Shown here in pieces: positions 8,057-16,088 of a stretch of DNA of 64,000 bases. Under the pieces are notes generated by a model that saw only the letters and a program-made list of their open reading frames with translations, did not search any database and was not told the DNA's origin. Position numbers and translations under genes: made by a program. Every line of letters begins with the position of its first letter. The first letter of the stretch is position 1. The DNA is from Bacteroidales bacterium (GTDB lineage Bacteria; Bacteroidota; Bacteroidia; Bacteroidales; WCHB1-69): contig JAFYNM010000033.1 of the NCBI GenBank assembly GCA_017549765.1, forward strand, positions 124,001 through 188,000, given 5' to 3'.

Positions 8057-8330
8057 GCGTATGAGAACGTCCATTGTTGCAAGATAAGACATTCGAAGTG
8101 AGTCGGAGTGTTCCTTTTTTGGTAGATACTACAGGTACGTATATTATTAGAGGTAGAGGAAAGTTGAGCGAGATCTGCTTATCAAGAACCAAAACAAGTT
8201 TCATAGAAAAAATTTGTAATGAATGTAGCGGCAATTGGTTATGGCCATGTTGGGAGGACTCTCCAGGAGACTCTGTCACAGCTATCATAGGTCCACCCCC
8301 CCACTGAATGAACAACGTCAAATAGATAAG

Positions 8331-8549
8331 CTATATTTCAGGAAAATAGGCCGCTTTTAGTTTTGCATTCCGAATAAAACGCATAAGATTTTCTAAAAAG
8401 AATCTCTCTTGTTCTTTCGCTTCGGCGAGCAGGCACGCTTTCCGCTCGAATTTCACCGTAAACGTCTCATAACCGCTGCAATCGTTGTCGCGGACATCAA
8501 GGAAACAAAACCGCAGTCTATCGCACGATTGCGGTTTTATAATGCCGTT
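8331..8549 (-). pseudogene. C-terminal gene remnant, unknown family
   Basis: An open frame of 72 codons between an in-frame TGA (8550-8552) and a TAG (8331). It reads GIIKPQSCDRLRFCF, then a basic/acidic helical stretch (FERKACLLAEAKEQERFFL), and ends LKAAYFPEI. It has no start codon and codon use looks protein-like, so it is probably the tail of a decayed gene. It lies downstream of the nucleotidyltransferase on the same strand. I do not recognise the family, and no HEPN motif RxxxxH is present. Confidence 0.4.
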
Positions 8550-8625
8550 TCATAACGTGATGGACATTCGAAGCATCCTTTGCCACAAACCACGGGTTTA
8601 TGGCAAAAAGTGTCTGAAGAGGATG

Positions 8626-8922
8626 TTACACAGCCACTCCGGTGCGCAGGATGTCGTCATACAAGGGTGAAGGATATCGTTCCTCTAACAGGACGGGCTC
8701 AATAAGCGTATTCAGTTTTCTGGAGGCAGTCCACAGTCGTGTGGTGGCGGTCAGCCAGTCGCCGTCCAGCAACGGTACCACAACGGCAATGTCGATATCA
8801 CTGCCGTCATGTGCGCACCCCTTGCTATAGGAACCGTACAAGAACACTTTCGGAGACTTGAAAAATCCCGAAATCTCTTCTTTGTACTGTTTGGCTAACA
8901 TTAGAGCTTGTTCTCTATCCAT
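8626..8922 (-). CDS. MNT-type nucleotidyltransferase domain protein
   Basis: A 98-residue minimal nucleotidyltransferase of the polymerase-beta superfamily. The core motif is GSYSKGCAHDGSDIDIAVVV (about residues 31-50), giving the GS and DxD metal-binding residues. Such proteins usually act as antitoxins that AMPylate a partner HEPN toxin. No intact HEPN gene is present here. Immediately upstream is only a short open frame overlapping its start (8901-8987). The protein ends normally, so the gene may still be functional even though its surroundings are decayed. Confidence 0.75.
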   Translation of the reverse strand: MDREQALMLAKQYKEEISGFFKSPKVFLYGSYSKGCAHDGSDIDIAVVVPLLDGDWLTATTRLWTASRKLNTLIEPVLLEERYPSPLYDDILRTGVAV

Positions 8923-8987
8923 TGTTTCAGATTCTTTGTTCTATCAATGATTTGGCCGCAAATGTTCTCGTTCAGTTCACGAGCCAA
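8901..8987 (-). CDS. Possible small ORF or truncated partner upstream of the nucleotidyltransferase
   Basis: A 28-codon frame with a TTG start (LARELNENICGQIIDRT... ending IENKL) overlaps the first codons of the nucleotidyltransferase in another frame. The frame is open from about 9020 but lacks an ATG. In HEPN-MNT pairs the toxin gene often sits here with a short overlap, so this may be the last part of a deleted toxin gene. A -7-like TATTTTTGC on the minus strand at 9004-9012 could instead make it a short leader peptide. Confidence 0.3.
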   Translation of the reverse strand: MARELNENICGQIIDRTKNLKQWIENKL

Positions 8988-9052
8988 GGCTGATTTGTAA
9001 GAGGCAAAAATACATTTTTTTTAGAAAATGTCCCGTTTCTGTCCCGATTACG

Positions 9053-9093
9053 AAAAAAAACAGCGACTTGTAGGTTGCAAATCGCTGTTTTTC
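9053..9093 (-). terminator. Terminator after tRNA-Gly
   Basis: AACAGCGATTTG paired with CAAGTCGCTGTT on the minus strand (one or two wobble positions), followed by eight T, 10 nt beyond the tRNA end. Confidence 0.75.
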
Positions 9094-9102
9094 AGTACTT
9101 TG

Positions 9103-9175
9103 AGCGGTAGACGGGGTTCGAACCCGCGACCTGCGGCTTGGGAAGCCGCCGCTCTGCCAACTGAGCTACTACCGC
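9103..9175 (-). tRNA. tRNA-Gly (anticodon CCC)
   Basis: A 73-nt cloverleaf with acceptor stem GCGGTAG/CTACCGC, D stem GCTC/GAGC, anticodon loop TTCCCAA (CCC, reads GGG) and T loop TTCGAAC. The discriminator is T and CCA is not encoded. It faces tRNA-Ala across 1.6 kb of degenerate DNA. Confidence 0.93.
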
Positions 9176-9180
9176 AAATA

Positions 9181-9208
9181 GAGTTAAGAGTTAAGAGTTA
9201 AGAGTTAA
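9181..9208. repeat. Heptamer repeat, four GAGTTAA units
   Basis: Exact tandem period-7 repeat between ychF and the 5' end of tRNA-Gly, where it lies in the likely tRNA promoter region. Same family as the arrays at 14271, 15935, 42603 and 56531. Confidence 0.7.
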
Positions 9209-9252
9209 CTCCTGGATTGTCAAAGAACGTGCTGATCACTGTTCACTGATCA

Positions 9253-10350
9253 CTAAACATTGAACCGTATATGCAAGATGTCGCCGTCCTGCACTTCGTA
9301 GTTCTTGCCTTCGACCGCCAATTTGCCGGCCTCTTTGCATTTGAGTTCTGATCCGTATTGCACCAGATCGTTGTATTTGATGACCTCGGCACGGATGAAA
9401 CCGCGTTCCAGGTCGCTGTGGATGACGCCCGCTGCCTGCGGGGCCAGCATCCCGCGGTGAATCGTCCACGCACGGTTTTCCTTGCCGCCGACAGTGAAGA
9501 AGGAGATCAAATCCAGCATCTTGTAGGCCGCACGGATCACCTTGTTCACGCCCGGCTCTGTCAAACCTACATCTTCCAAGAATGCCTTGCGATCTTCTTC
9601 ACTCTCCAACTCGGCAATTTCGGACTCGATTTTGGCGGCGATGACCAGCATCTCCCCGCCATTCTCCTCCACATATTTCTTCACAGCCTCGGAATAAGCG
9701 TTTCCGTTCACCGCATCGTCGTCGTTCACGTTGCAGACGAACATCACGGGCTTCTCGGTGAGCAACATCATATCCGCCACCACATTATGCTCGTCTGGCG
9801 TCACCTCCAAGGTGCGCACATTCTGGAAACCCTCCAGATGGGCCTTGTATTTCAACAGCACCTCCAAATCGTGCTTAGCGGTCTTGTCGCCCACCTTGGC
9901 CGCCTTCTCGACCTTGGTGATCTTACGCTCAATCTGCTCCAGGTCTTTCACCTGCAACTCAAAATCCACAATCTCGATGTCGCGGACAGGATCCACAGAG
10001 CCCTCCTCATGGGGTAGGGCGGGGTTGTCGAAGCAACGCAGCACATGGATGAGCGCATCGCACAGGCGTACGTCCGCGAGGAAGCTGTTGCCGATGCCGG
10101 CGCCCGTGCTGGCACCCTTGGCCAAACCGGGAATATCGACGACATCAAGGTTGGCATAGACCAGCTTGTCGGCATGGATGAAGGTGTTGATGTGGGCCAG
10201 ACGCTCGTCGGGCACCTGGCACACGCCGATATTGGACTTGTTGGTACTATATGCAAAGTCCGTCACCTCCGCCTTCGTGTTGGAGATGCAGTTGAACATC
10301 GTGGTCTTACCCGAGTTCGTCAGTCCTACTATGCCGCATTTTAAGCCCAT
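9253..10350 (-). CDS. ychF: Redox-regulated ATPase YchF
   Basis: Obg-family P-loop protein that prefers ATP over GTP and binds ribosomes; linked to translation and stress responses. The 365-residue length is standard. The G1 motif is GLTNSGKTTMFN (residues 8-19), G3 is DIPGLAKGAS, and the coiled-coil insertion follows (QVKDLEQIERKITKVEKAAK). The C-terminal TGS-like domain contains FFTVGGKENRAWTIHRG and ends in QDGDILHIRFNV. It starts at 10350 with a clean ATG and stands alone on the minus strand between a repeat-rich gap and tRNA-Gly. Confidence 0.96.
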   Translation of the reverse strand: MGLKCGIVGLTNSGKTTMFNCISNTKAEVTDFAYSTNKSNIGVCQVPDERLAHINTFIHADKLVYANLDVVDIPGLAKGASTGAGIGNSFLADVRLCDALIHVLRCFDNPALPHEEGSVDPVRDIEIVDFELQVKDLEQIERKITKVEKAAKVGDKTAKHDLEVLLKYKAHLEGFQNVRTLEVTPDEHNVVADMMLLTEKPVMFVCNVNDDDAVNGNAYSEAVKKYVEENGGEMLVIAAKIESEIAELESEEDRKAFLEDVGLTEPGVNKVIRAAYKMLDLISFFTVGGKENRAWTIHRGMLAPQAAGVIHSDLERGFIRAEVIKYNDLVQYGSELKCKEAGKLAVEGKNYEVQDGDILHIRFNV

Positions 10351-10379
10351 GATAGTTTTTGTTTGGTTTTTGTTGTTGG

Positions 10380-10442
10380 CCCCACACTGCGCTACGCTTG
10401 TATGGGGTTAATTGCACTTCGTGCGTTTTGCCTCTTCGAGGC
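10380..10442. repeat. Cluster of three short hairpins
   Basis: CCCCA/TGGGG imperfect stem (10380-10407), GCAC-TTC-GTGC (10414-10424) and GCCTC-TTC-GAGGC (10430-10442), two of them with the same TTC triloop, in the gap between the NifU-domain gene and ychF. They could be an intergenic repeat element or a processing/termination signal. Confidence 0.5.
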
Positions 10443-10488
10443 TGCTCAATGAATACTTTCCTTTTTAAATCTCACGTCTTACTTCCAA

Positions 10489-10737
10489 TTAGAATCCGAG
10501 CAGGATGTCCTCCACATGATCAACTTCGGGGAGGTATTGCTTGAGCGTCTGCTCAACTCCGTTCTTGAGGGTCATCTTGGCGTGGGGGCAGGTGCCGCAT
10601 GCGCCCTGCAACTTGACCTTGACCACGTTGTCGGGGGTCAGTTCCACAAATTCAATATCTCCGCCATCTTGTTGGAGGTAAGGACGAATCTGCATGATGA
10701 TGGAGCGAACTTTCTGTTCCAGTGTCGGATTTTCCAT
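10489..10737 (-). CDS. NifU C-terminal domain (Nfu-type) Fe-S carrier
   Basis: An 82-residue protein consisting only of the Nfu domain, which binds and transfers Fe-S clusters. Typical sequence: MENPTLEQKVRSII, then LQQDGGDIEFVEL, and the cluster-ligand motif GACGTCPHA (residues about 46-54, two Cys separated by two residues), followed by TLKNGVEQTLKQYLPEV. The ATG at 10737 gives the usual family N-terminus; the frame extends further upstream across promoter-like sequence. It has its own promoter at 10765-10795. Confidence 0.92.
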   Translation of the reverse strand: MENPTLEQKVRSIIMQIRPYLQQDGGDIEFVELTPDNVVKVKLQGACGTCPHAKMTLKNGVEQTLKQYLPEVDHVEDILLGF

Positions 10738-10764
10738 AATGGTTCTTCTTGGTTTAAAGCGGGG

Positions 10765-10795
10765 GCAAAAATACAAAATTTTGATAATATCCCAA
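10765..10795 (-). promoter_or_regulatory. Promoter of the NifU-domain gene
   Basis: -7 TATTTTTGC (10765-10773) with a weaker -33 TTGG (10792-10795) at 18 nt on the minus strand. Confidence 0.55.
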
Positions 10796-10841
10796 GGTGT
10801 TTTTTTTTTCAAGATAGTGGAACACACAAAGAAAGTTAAGA

Positions 10842-10864
10842 ATTTAAGAAACTAAGAAGTTAAG
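10842..10864. repeat. AAGTTAAG-type short repeat
   Basis: A stretch containing TTAAGAAACTAAGAAGTTAA. The same 20-mer recurs at about 42569-42590 and a near copy lies on the other strand near 14378-14398. Confidence 0.55.
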
Positions 10865-10872
10865 GGGTAGCC

Positions 10873-11799
10873 TTATCGAGTTGACATCTGACTTCCCTCT
10901 TCTTTCAATTCTATATTGCTGCGGGAACGGGTCTGGCTCCAGATGACGCCCAGCACCACGACCACTATGCCGACGAACTTCTGGAGGGTGAACTGTTCCA
11001 GTCCGAGCATAGAGGCAAAGAGGATGGTCACGATGGGTATCGCATTGGTAAACACAGTCAGTTTGGTAATGCCGATATGTTTGGCAGCATAGGAGTAGAG
11101 CATATAGGCCCCGGCGGAGCAGAGGATGGCCAGACAGCAGAGGGCGAAGATGGAATTCGGGGTCCACTGGATGGTAGGCCAGCAACGCACGTCAAAGAGG
11201 AGCACGAAGGGCAGGTAGAAGAAGATGGCGAGGAAGTTTTGGCAGGTGGTTACCGTGACAGGGCTATACTTAACCAGCAGTCGGGACAGCATGACGCTAT
11301 AGCCGGCGGCGGCCAAGAGGGCCACACAGAGGAGCAGCAAGCCTTTCATGGTGAAGACCACCTCGCTACCTTTCCCGAAGGTCATGATACAGATACCGAC
11401 AATGGAAACAATGGCGCCCAGCAGCAGGTTCAGACACAGTTTCTCACCCTCCACAAAGTGCATGGTCACCGCCACCACGATGGGTATCAGCGCAATGATG
11501 ACCGCTGCAAAAGAGGCACTGGAGTACATAAGTCCGAAATCCTCACCAATAAAATAGAGAAACGGCTCAAAAAGGGCGAGCAAGACGAACCATTTCCCGT
11601 CGCCTTTCTGTATCTTCTGCATCTTGCCCGTCAGCTTGAAGAAGGTCAGGAAGATGGCAGAGGCCAACACCAGACGGAAGAAGACGATTGTGAAGACGGG
11701 GAAGCCTGTGTTCAACAGTTGCTTCGTCCACACAAAACTGGCTCCCCAGAAGAGCATGGAGATGGAAATCGCTATATATCCGTATGTTGTATTTTTCAT
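10873..11799 (-). CDS. DMT-superfamily (EamA) transporter
   Basis: A 308-residue inner-membrane protein with ten predicted helices arranged as two EamA repeats (about 5-140 and 150-290). First helix: YGYIAISISMLFWGASFVWT; the second repeat begins near GLLLLCVALLAAAGYSVML. The C-terminal tail is short and charged. EamA proteins export or import metabolites such as amino acids, but the substrate cannot be told from sequence. It has a -7 promoter element at 11820-11828 and is divergent from the lipoprotein gene. Confidence 0.9.
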   Translation of the reverse strand: MKNTTYGYIAISISMLFWGASFVWTKQLLNTGFPVFTIVFFRLVLASAIFLTFFKLTGKMQKIQKGDGKWFVLLALFEPFLYFIGEDFGLMYSSASFAAVIIALIPIVVAVTMHFVEGEKLCLNLLLGAIVSIVGICIMTFGKGSEVVFTMKGLLLLCVALLAAAGYSVMLSRLLVKYSPVTVTTCQNFLAIFFYLPFVLLFDVRCWPTIQWTPNSIFALCCLAILCSAGAYMLYSYAAKHIGITKLTVFTNAIPIVTILFASMLGLEQFTLQKFVGIVVVVLGVIWSQTRSRSNIELKEEGSQMSTR

Positions 11800-11819
11800 C
11801 TTCTACCCTGAAAGAGGCG

Positions 11820-11828
11820 GCAAAAATA
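11820..11828 (-). promoter_or_regulatory. -7 element TATTTTTGC for the DMT transporter
   Basis: Consensus -7 match on the minus strand, 20 nt upstream of the start codon. Confidence 0.5.
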
Positions 11829-11895
11829 AAAAAAACATCCATCTACAATAATAGAAAAAGAGTTGCGTTATACACGCGTGCAAACCATACCTTTT

Positions 11896-12831
11896 ATGAA
11901 GAAAAGAGCCTACCCTTTTTGGATCCTGCTGACCTTGCTATTTGCCTTCACCGGCTGTCATCGCACCGATCTGACCCCCGCCTATATCGAGATTCAATAC
12001 GAAGACATCAACAACTGTTTTGACGTCACCAATTTCAACGAGACGCACAATCTCACCTATGACTCGGAGCAGTTAGGGGCTTTGTTGAAGCACAATTTCA
12101 CCCATTGCAATGTGTATGTCAACAATAAGAACTTAGGTTGTTGGCAGGTACCGTGCCGAGTGCCCGTGCTGGACATCAACGAGGGTGACTCCGCCACCGT
12201 GGTCATCTTGCCGGCGTTCCGCATGACCGGCATGGACAACACCGTCACCGGCTATCCATTCATCAACATTCTTCGCCAAAAGGTGATGCTTCAACGCGGG
12301 CACACGTACCACGTTTCCGAAAACCCGCTCTCCTACATCTACAGTCCTGCGATCACCATTCCTTTCTTAGAGACATTCTCCAACACCTCTCCTTTCTCGC
12401 CCACCGACACCAGCATCAGCCACACCACCTTCGTACCCACCGTGGTGGAGGGCCGCACCGCGGGTGAGATCGTCTTGAATGCAGGCACAAACCAGAGCTT
12501 CGACGTCACCTCTTCAGCTTTCCAAGTGCCCGTGCGCAACTATTACGTCTTCCTGGAGGTGACCTACAAGACAGAAGGCAATCTCGAAATCGGCCTCAAG
12601 ATGTCCACGGCGGTACGTCCCAACGAGGTGCACCAAATCGGCGGCATCTATCCAAGCGACGGGGAATGGAAGACCATCTACTTCAACCTCGCCAACACCT
12701 TGTACAGCAACCACTACTCCGGCGGTGATGCCAGCAACATCAACCTGGTACTCACCGGCAGCGGGAAAGCCAACCAAGAGACGCGCTATTATATCGACGA
12801 CATCAAAGTCATTTACATACCAAGAGCATAA
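11896..12831 (+). CDS. Lipoprotein of unknown function
   Basis: A 311-residue exported lipoprotein. The start at 11896 (MKKRAYPFWILLTLLFAFTGC) gives a clean signal peptide with lipobox FTGC. Residues after Cys21 are mostly beta-strand-forming. The C-terminal third (about 190-311) looks like a carbohydrate-binding or lectin-like jelly roll ending YYIDDIKVIYIPRA, as in choice-of-anchor folds. The sugar transferase starts 18 nt downstream, so the two are probably cotranscribed, hinting at a cell-surface polysaccharide role, but this is inference only. Confidence 0.8.
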   Translation: MKKRAYPFWILLTLLFAFTGCHRTDLTPAYIEIQYEDINNCFDVTNFNETHNLTYDSEQLGALLKHNFTHCNVYVNNKNLGCWQVPCRVPVLDINEGDSATVVILPAFRMTGMDNTVTGYPFINILRQKVMLQRGHTYHVSENPLSYIYSPAITIPFLETFSNTSPFSPTDTSISHTTFVPTVVEGRTAGEIVLNAGTNQSFDVTSSAFQVPVRNYYVFLEVTYKTEGNLEIGLKMSTAVRPNEVHQIGGIYPSDGEWKTIYFNLANTLYSNHYSGGDASNINLVLTGSGKANQETRYYIDDIKVIYIPRA

Positions 12832-12849
12832 GGGAAGGGACTCAGGACG

Positions 12850-14271
12850 ATGAACAAGACCAAACTCCGACTATTATATCTGGCCACCGACTTCTTAGCT
12901 GCGGCATTGTCATGGATCTGCATCTACATTTTCCGTAAAGTTGTGGGAGAAGGGGCGGACGCCTCTGCGATACGCCTCGCCATGGCCCAGGACTTCAAAT
13001 TTTTCCTAGGCCTCTTCGCCTGTCCGCTCTACTGGATCATCCTCCACACCCTGTCGGACTATTACACCAAGATCTACAAAAAATCGCGTATGGACGAGCT
13101 GGTCCTCACGCTGGGCATCACCGTCATCGGCGTTTTGATATTCTTCTTCGTCTTCATCCTCGACGACATCATCCAGACTCCCCGCGACTATATCAAGTAT
13201 TTCTTGTGCCTGTTTACCTGCCAGTTCCTTTTGACCTACATCCCGCGTCTATGCATCACCACCAACATCAACCGGAAGATCCATGCCGGCATCATCACCT
13301 TCCCGTCCATCATCACGGGCAGTGACGACATTGCTTTGCAGACCTTCAACACGGTGATGCAGCAGACCCCTAGAACGGGCAGCGACATTATCGGGTATGT
13401 CAAAATTGACGACGAGAGTGAAGACATGCTGGCAGGCAAGATCCCTTGTCTCGGCACGCTATCCTCCTTGTCGGACATTATCACCAACCACCCCATCGAG
13501 GAGATCATCATCGCCCTGCACAACGGCCAGCGCAAGTATATCGACCAGATCATCACAGTAGCGCACATGCAGCACCAGATCACCATAACCCTGCTGTCGG
13601 GAACCCAAGACTTGCTGATGGGCTCCGTGCGCACTGCCAACGTGCTCAGCGAACCCTTCATCACCATCTCGCCCAAATACCTGACGGTTTGGCAGAGCGT
13701 CATCAAAAGAGGTTTCGACATCCTGATCTCGCTGATTGCCATGATCCTCCTCTCTCCGTTGTACCTCTTTCTCGCCATAGCGGTGAAGTGTTCTTCTCCC
13801 GGGCCTGTCTTCTACAAGCAGGAACGCATTGGTCTGCACGGAAAACCATTCAATATCATCAAGTTCCGCTCCATGTATATGGATGCTGAGAAGTCGGGGC
13901 CCATGCTCTCCTCCAAAGAAGACAACCGCATCACCAAGATCGGGAAGTTCATGCGTCAGTATCGTCTGGACGAGACCCCGCAGTTCTTCAACGTGCTGCG
14001 TAACGACATGTCGCTGGTAGGCCCGCGCCCGGAGCGCCAGTATTACATCGACAAGATTACGGAGCGAGCGCCCTACTACACCCTGCTCTTAGACATCAAG
14101 CCCGGCATCACCTCCTGGGGAGAGGTCAAATACGGCTACGCCGAGAATGTGGACCAGATGATCGAACGCCTCCGCTGGGACCTCCTCTACATTGAGAACA
14201 TGTCACTCCAGATGGATGTCAAGATCTTGATCTACACCATGCTGATTATCTTGAAGAGAGAGGGGAAATAA
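12850..14271 (+). CDS. Polyprenyl-phosphate sugar phosphotransferase (WcaJ/WbaP type)
   Basis: A 473-residue inner-membrane enzyme that moves a sugar-1-phosphate onto undecaprenyl phosphate, starting capsule, exopolysaccharide or O-antigen units. Four N-terminal helices (about 10-140) are followed by a CoA-binding-like cytoplasmic domain (about 150-260) and the catalytic bacterial sugar transferase domain (about 285-473). The latter contains KRGFDILISLIAMILLSPL, PVFYKQERIGLHGKPFNIIK, FRSMYMDAE and DETPQFFNVLRNDMSLVGPR. No other glycan gene is adjacent apart from the upstream lipoprotein gene. The stop codon runs into a heptamer repeat array. Confidence 0.93.
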   Translation: MNKTKLRLLYLATDFLAAALSWICIYIFRKVVGEGADASAIRLAMAQDFKFFLGLFACPLYWIILHTLSDYYTKIYKKSRMDELVLTLGITVIGVLIFFFVFILDDIIQTPRDYIKYFLCLFTCQFLLTYIPRLCITTNINRKIHAGIITFPSIITGSDDIALQTFNTVMQQTPRTGSDIIGYVKIDDESEDMLAGKIPCLGTLSSLSDIITNHPIEEIIIALHNGQRKYIDQIITVAHMQHQITITLLSGTQDLLMGSVRTANVLSEPFITISPKYLTVWQSVIKRGFDILISLIAMILLSPLYLFLAIAVKCSSPGPVFYKQERIGLHGKPFNIIKFRSMYMDAEKSGPMLSSKEDNRITKIGKFMRQYRLDETPQFFNVLRNDMSLVGPRPERQYYIDKITERAPYYTLLLDIKPGITSWGEVKYGYAENVDQMIERLRWDLLYIENMSLQMDVKILIYTMLIILKREGK

Positions 14272-14305
14272 GAGTTAAAAGTTAAGAGTTAAAAGTTAGA
14301 AGTTT
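14271..14305. repeat. Heptamer repeat, five RAGTTAR-type units
   Basis: Units GAGTTAA, AAGTTAA, GAGTTAA, AAGTTAG, AAGTTTT in period 7, starting at the stop codon of the sugar transferase. The rest of the gap to 14431 holds a TTTTCAATT-type repeat (14325-14340) and an inverted copy of the TTAAGAAACTAAG repeat (14378-14398). Confidence 0.7.
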
Positions 14306-14431
14306 TATTGGGTGGGGCAATCATTTTCAATTTTCAATCAGGATTCACCGAAGGACTATAAGCTACAGGGGTCTCCTTAGTTTCTTACTTCTTAACTCCT
14401 TCTCTTCTGTTCACTGTTCACCAAAAAAATG

Positions 14432-14440
14432 TATTTTTGC
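14432..14440 (+). promoter_or_regulatory. -7 element TATTTTTGC for the aminopeptidase gene
   Basis: Consensus -7 match, 75 nt upstream of the start codon. No clear -33 partner. Confidence 0.5.
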
Positions 14441-14515
14441 GGCGTTTTCGCCACGAGATGGCGCGCAACGGGTTCTCGTTGTGTAACGGAGATTATAATA
14501 TAAAGTACACTCAAT

Positions 14516-15922
14516 ATGAAAAGAATCACCCTCTTATTGTGCGGTCTGCTCATAATGATGGGCATGCAGGCACAAGAGATCCGCAAAGAAGGCGGTCTCA
14601 CCAAAGACCAGATTAAGACCATCCAATCATCGTACAAAGCTTCCGGCACCGACAAGGCTTTGCGCAACGCGGTGACGGGCAACGACATCAGCAAGCTGGC
14701 GCGCAACTACGAGAATGCCACCGCCTTTGACGACCACTTCTCCAACACCGTGCCCTCCAAGGCCATCACCGACCAACAGTCGTCGGGCCGTTGCTGGATG
14801 TTCACGGGCATGAACGTGCTCCGCTCCAAGGCCATCGCCAAGTACGACCTGCCGGGCGACTTCCAGTTCTCACAGTGCTACACCTTCTTCTGGGACCAGC
14901 TGGAGAAATCGAACCTCTTCCTGCAGTCCATCTTGGACACTCGCGCCAAGTCGATGGAGGATGAGACCGTCAAGTGGTTGTTCCAGAACCCGCTGAGCGA
15001 CGGCGGGCAGTTCACCGGTGTTGCCAACCTGGTCACCAAATACGGCATCGTGCCCAAGGATGCCATGCCCGAGACCTACAGCAGCAACCACACCTCCCAG
15101 ATGGCCAGTCTCATCAAGCTGAAACTTCGCGAGGACGCCCTGATCCTGCGCGACATGTCCCAGAACAAGAGCACCACCGAGAAGATGCTGCAAGACAAGA
15201 AAATCGAGATGTTGCAGACCATCTACCGCATGTTGGTCTTCACCTTGGGCGAGCCGCCTGCCCAGTTCACCTGGACACAGCGCGACAGCAAGGGCAATGT
15301 GGTCAGCACCGACGTTTATACGCCCTGGACCTTCGCCGAGAAGTTCGCCAACGAAGACTTCTCCCAATACTATATGGTCATGAACGACCCCACCCGCGAG
15401 TATTACAAAGTGTATGAAATCCAATACGACCGCCACGTCTATGACGGCGAGAACTGGAAATATCTCAACCTGCCTATGAAAGAGATCGCCGACATGGCCA
15501 TCGCCTCCATCAAAGACAGCACCATGATGTACTTCTCCTGCGACGTGGGCAAGTTCCTGGATCGCGAGAAAGGATATCTCGACATCAACAATTTCGACTA
15601 CGGCTCATTGTTCAACACCACCTTCGGCATGGACAAGAGGCAGCGCGTCTCCACGTACGCCAGCGGCTCCTCCCACGCCATGACGCTCTGCGCAGTGGAT
15701 CTGGACCAGAACGGCAAACCGCTGAAGTGGATGGTGGAAAACAGCTGGGGCAACAAGTCGGGCCATAATGGCTTCATCATCATGACCAACGAATGGTTCA
15801 ACGAGTACATGTTCCGCTTGGTGGTGGAGGCCAAATATATCCCTGCCAAGACCTTGAAACTCTTCGACCAAAAAGCTATCCAGCTGCCCGCCTGGGACCC
15901 GATGTTTGCGCCCGAAGAATAA
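14516..15922 (+). CDS. Secreted C1B cysteine aminopeptidase (bleomycin hydrolase-like)
   Basis: A 468-residue papain-fold peptidase of the C1B/bleomycin hydrolase (PepC) family. The signal peptide is MKRITLLLCGLLIMMGMQAQ, so it acts outside the inner membrane, unlike cytoplasmic PepC. Active-site residues are all present: Gln87 or Gln88 and Cys93 in DQQSSGRCWMF, His387 in SGSSHAMTL and Asn409 in VENSWGNKSGHNGF. Length is normal for the family. It likely trims peptides produced by other exported proteases. It is monocistronic, followed by a long heptamer array. Confidence 0.95.
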   Translation: MKRITLLLCGLLIMMGMQAQEIRKEGGLTKDQIKTIQSSYKASGTDKALRNAVTGNDISKLARNYENATAFDDHFSNTVPSKAITDQQSSGRCWMFTGMNVLRSKAIAKYDLPGDFQFSQCYTFFWDQLEKSNLFLQSILDTRAKSMEDETVKWLFQNPLSDGGQFTGVANLVTKYGIVPKDAMPETYSSNHTSQMASLIKLKLREDALILRDMSQNKSTTEKMLQDKKIEMLQTIYRMLVFTLGEPPAQFTWTQRDSKGNVVSTDVYTPWTFAEKFANEDFSQYYMVMNDPTREYYKVYEIQYDRHVYDGENWKYLNLPMKEIADMAIASIKDSTMMYFSCDVGKFLDREKGYLDINNFDYGSLFNTTFGMDKRQRVSTYASGSSHAMTLCAVDLDQNGKPLKWMVENSWGNKSGHNGFIIMTNEWFNEYMFRLVVEAKYIPAKTLKLFDQKAIQLPAWDPMFAPEE

Positions 15923-15934
15923 CGGAGGAGTTGA

Positions 15935-16088
15935 CAGTTGTCAGTTATCAGTTATCAGTTGTCAGTTATCAGTTATCAGTTATCAGTTGTCAGTTGTCAG
16001 TTATCAGTTGTCAGTTATCAGTTGTCAGTTGTCAGTTGGGAGTTAGAAGTTAGGAGTTAGGAGTTAGAAGTTAGAAGTTAAGAGTTGG
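15935..16088. repeat. Heptamer array of 22 units with ordered unit types
   Basis: Fifteen CAGTTRT-like units (ending CAGTTGG) followed by seven RAGTTAR-like units (ending GAGTTGG), all in strict period 7. The two unit types occur as blocks rather than mixed. It lies in the intergenic gap after the aminopeptidase gene. Confidence 0.85.

Noticed and set aside
8219..8290. Short ATG frame MNVAAIGYGHVGRTLQ resembling the start of a Rossmann-fold dehydrogenase
   Set aside because: It ends after 23 codons and no continuation was found in other frames; likely chance or an old remnant.
8065..8307. Open frame with Cys-rich end (ICNECSGNWLWPCW...GPPPH) after the embedded promoter, as a possible peptide precursor
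   Set aside because: It has no ATG and no RiPP enzyme gene is nearby; a run of seven C near its end also allows frame errors. Not strong enough to call.
7418..9175. att-type duplications of the tRNA 3' ends
   Set aside because: No second copy of either tRNA 3' end was found by eye between the two genes.
15935..16088. CRISPR array
   Set aside because: Units are 7 nt in strict tandem without spacers, and no cas genes are present.
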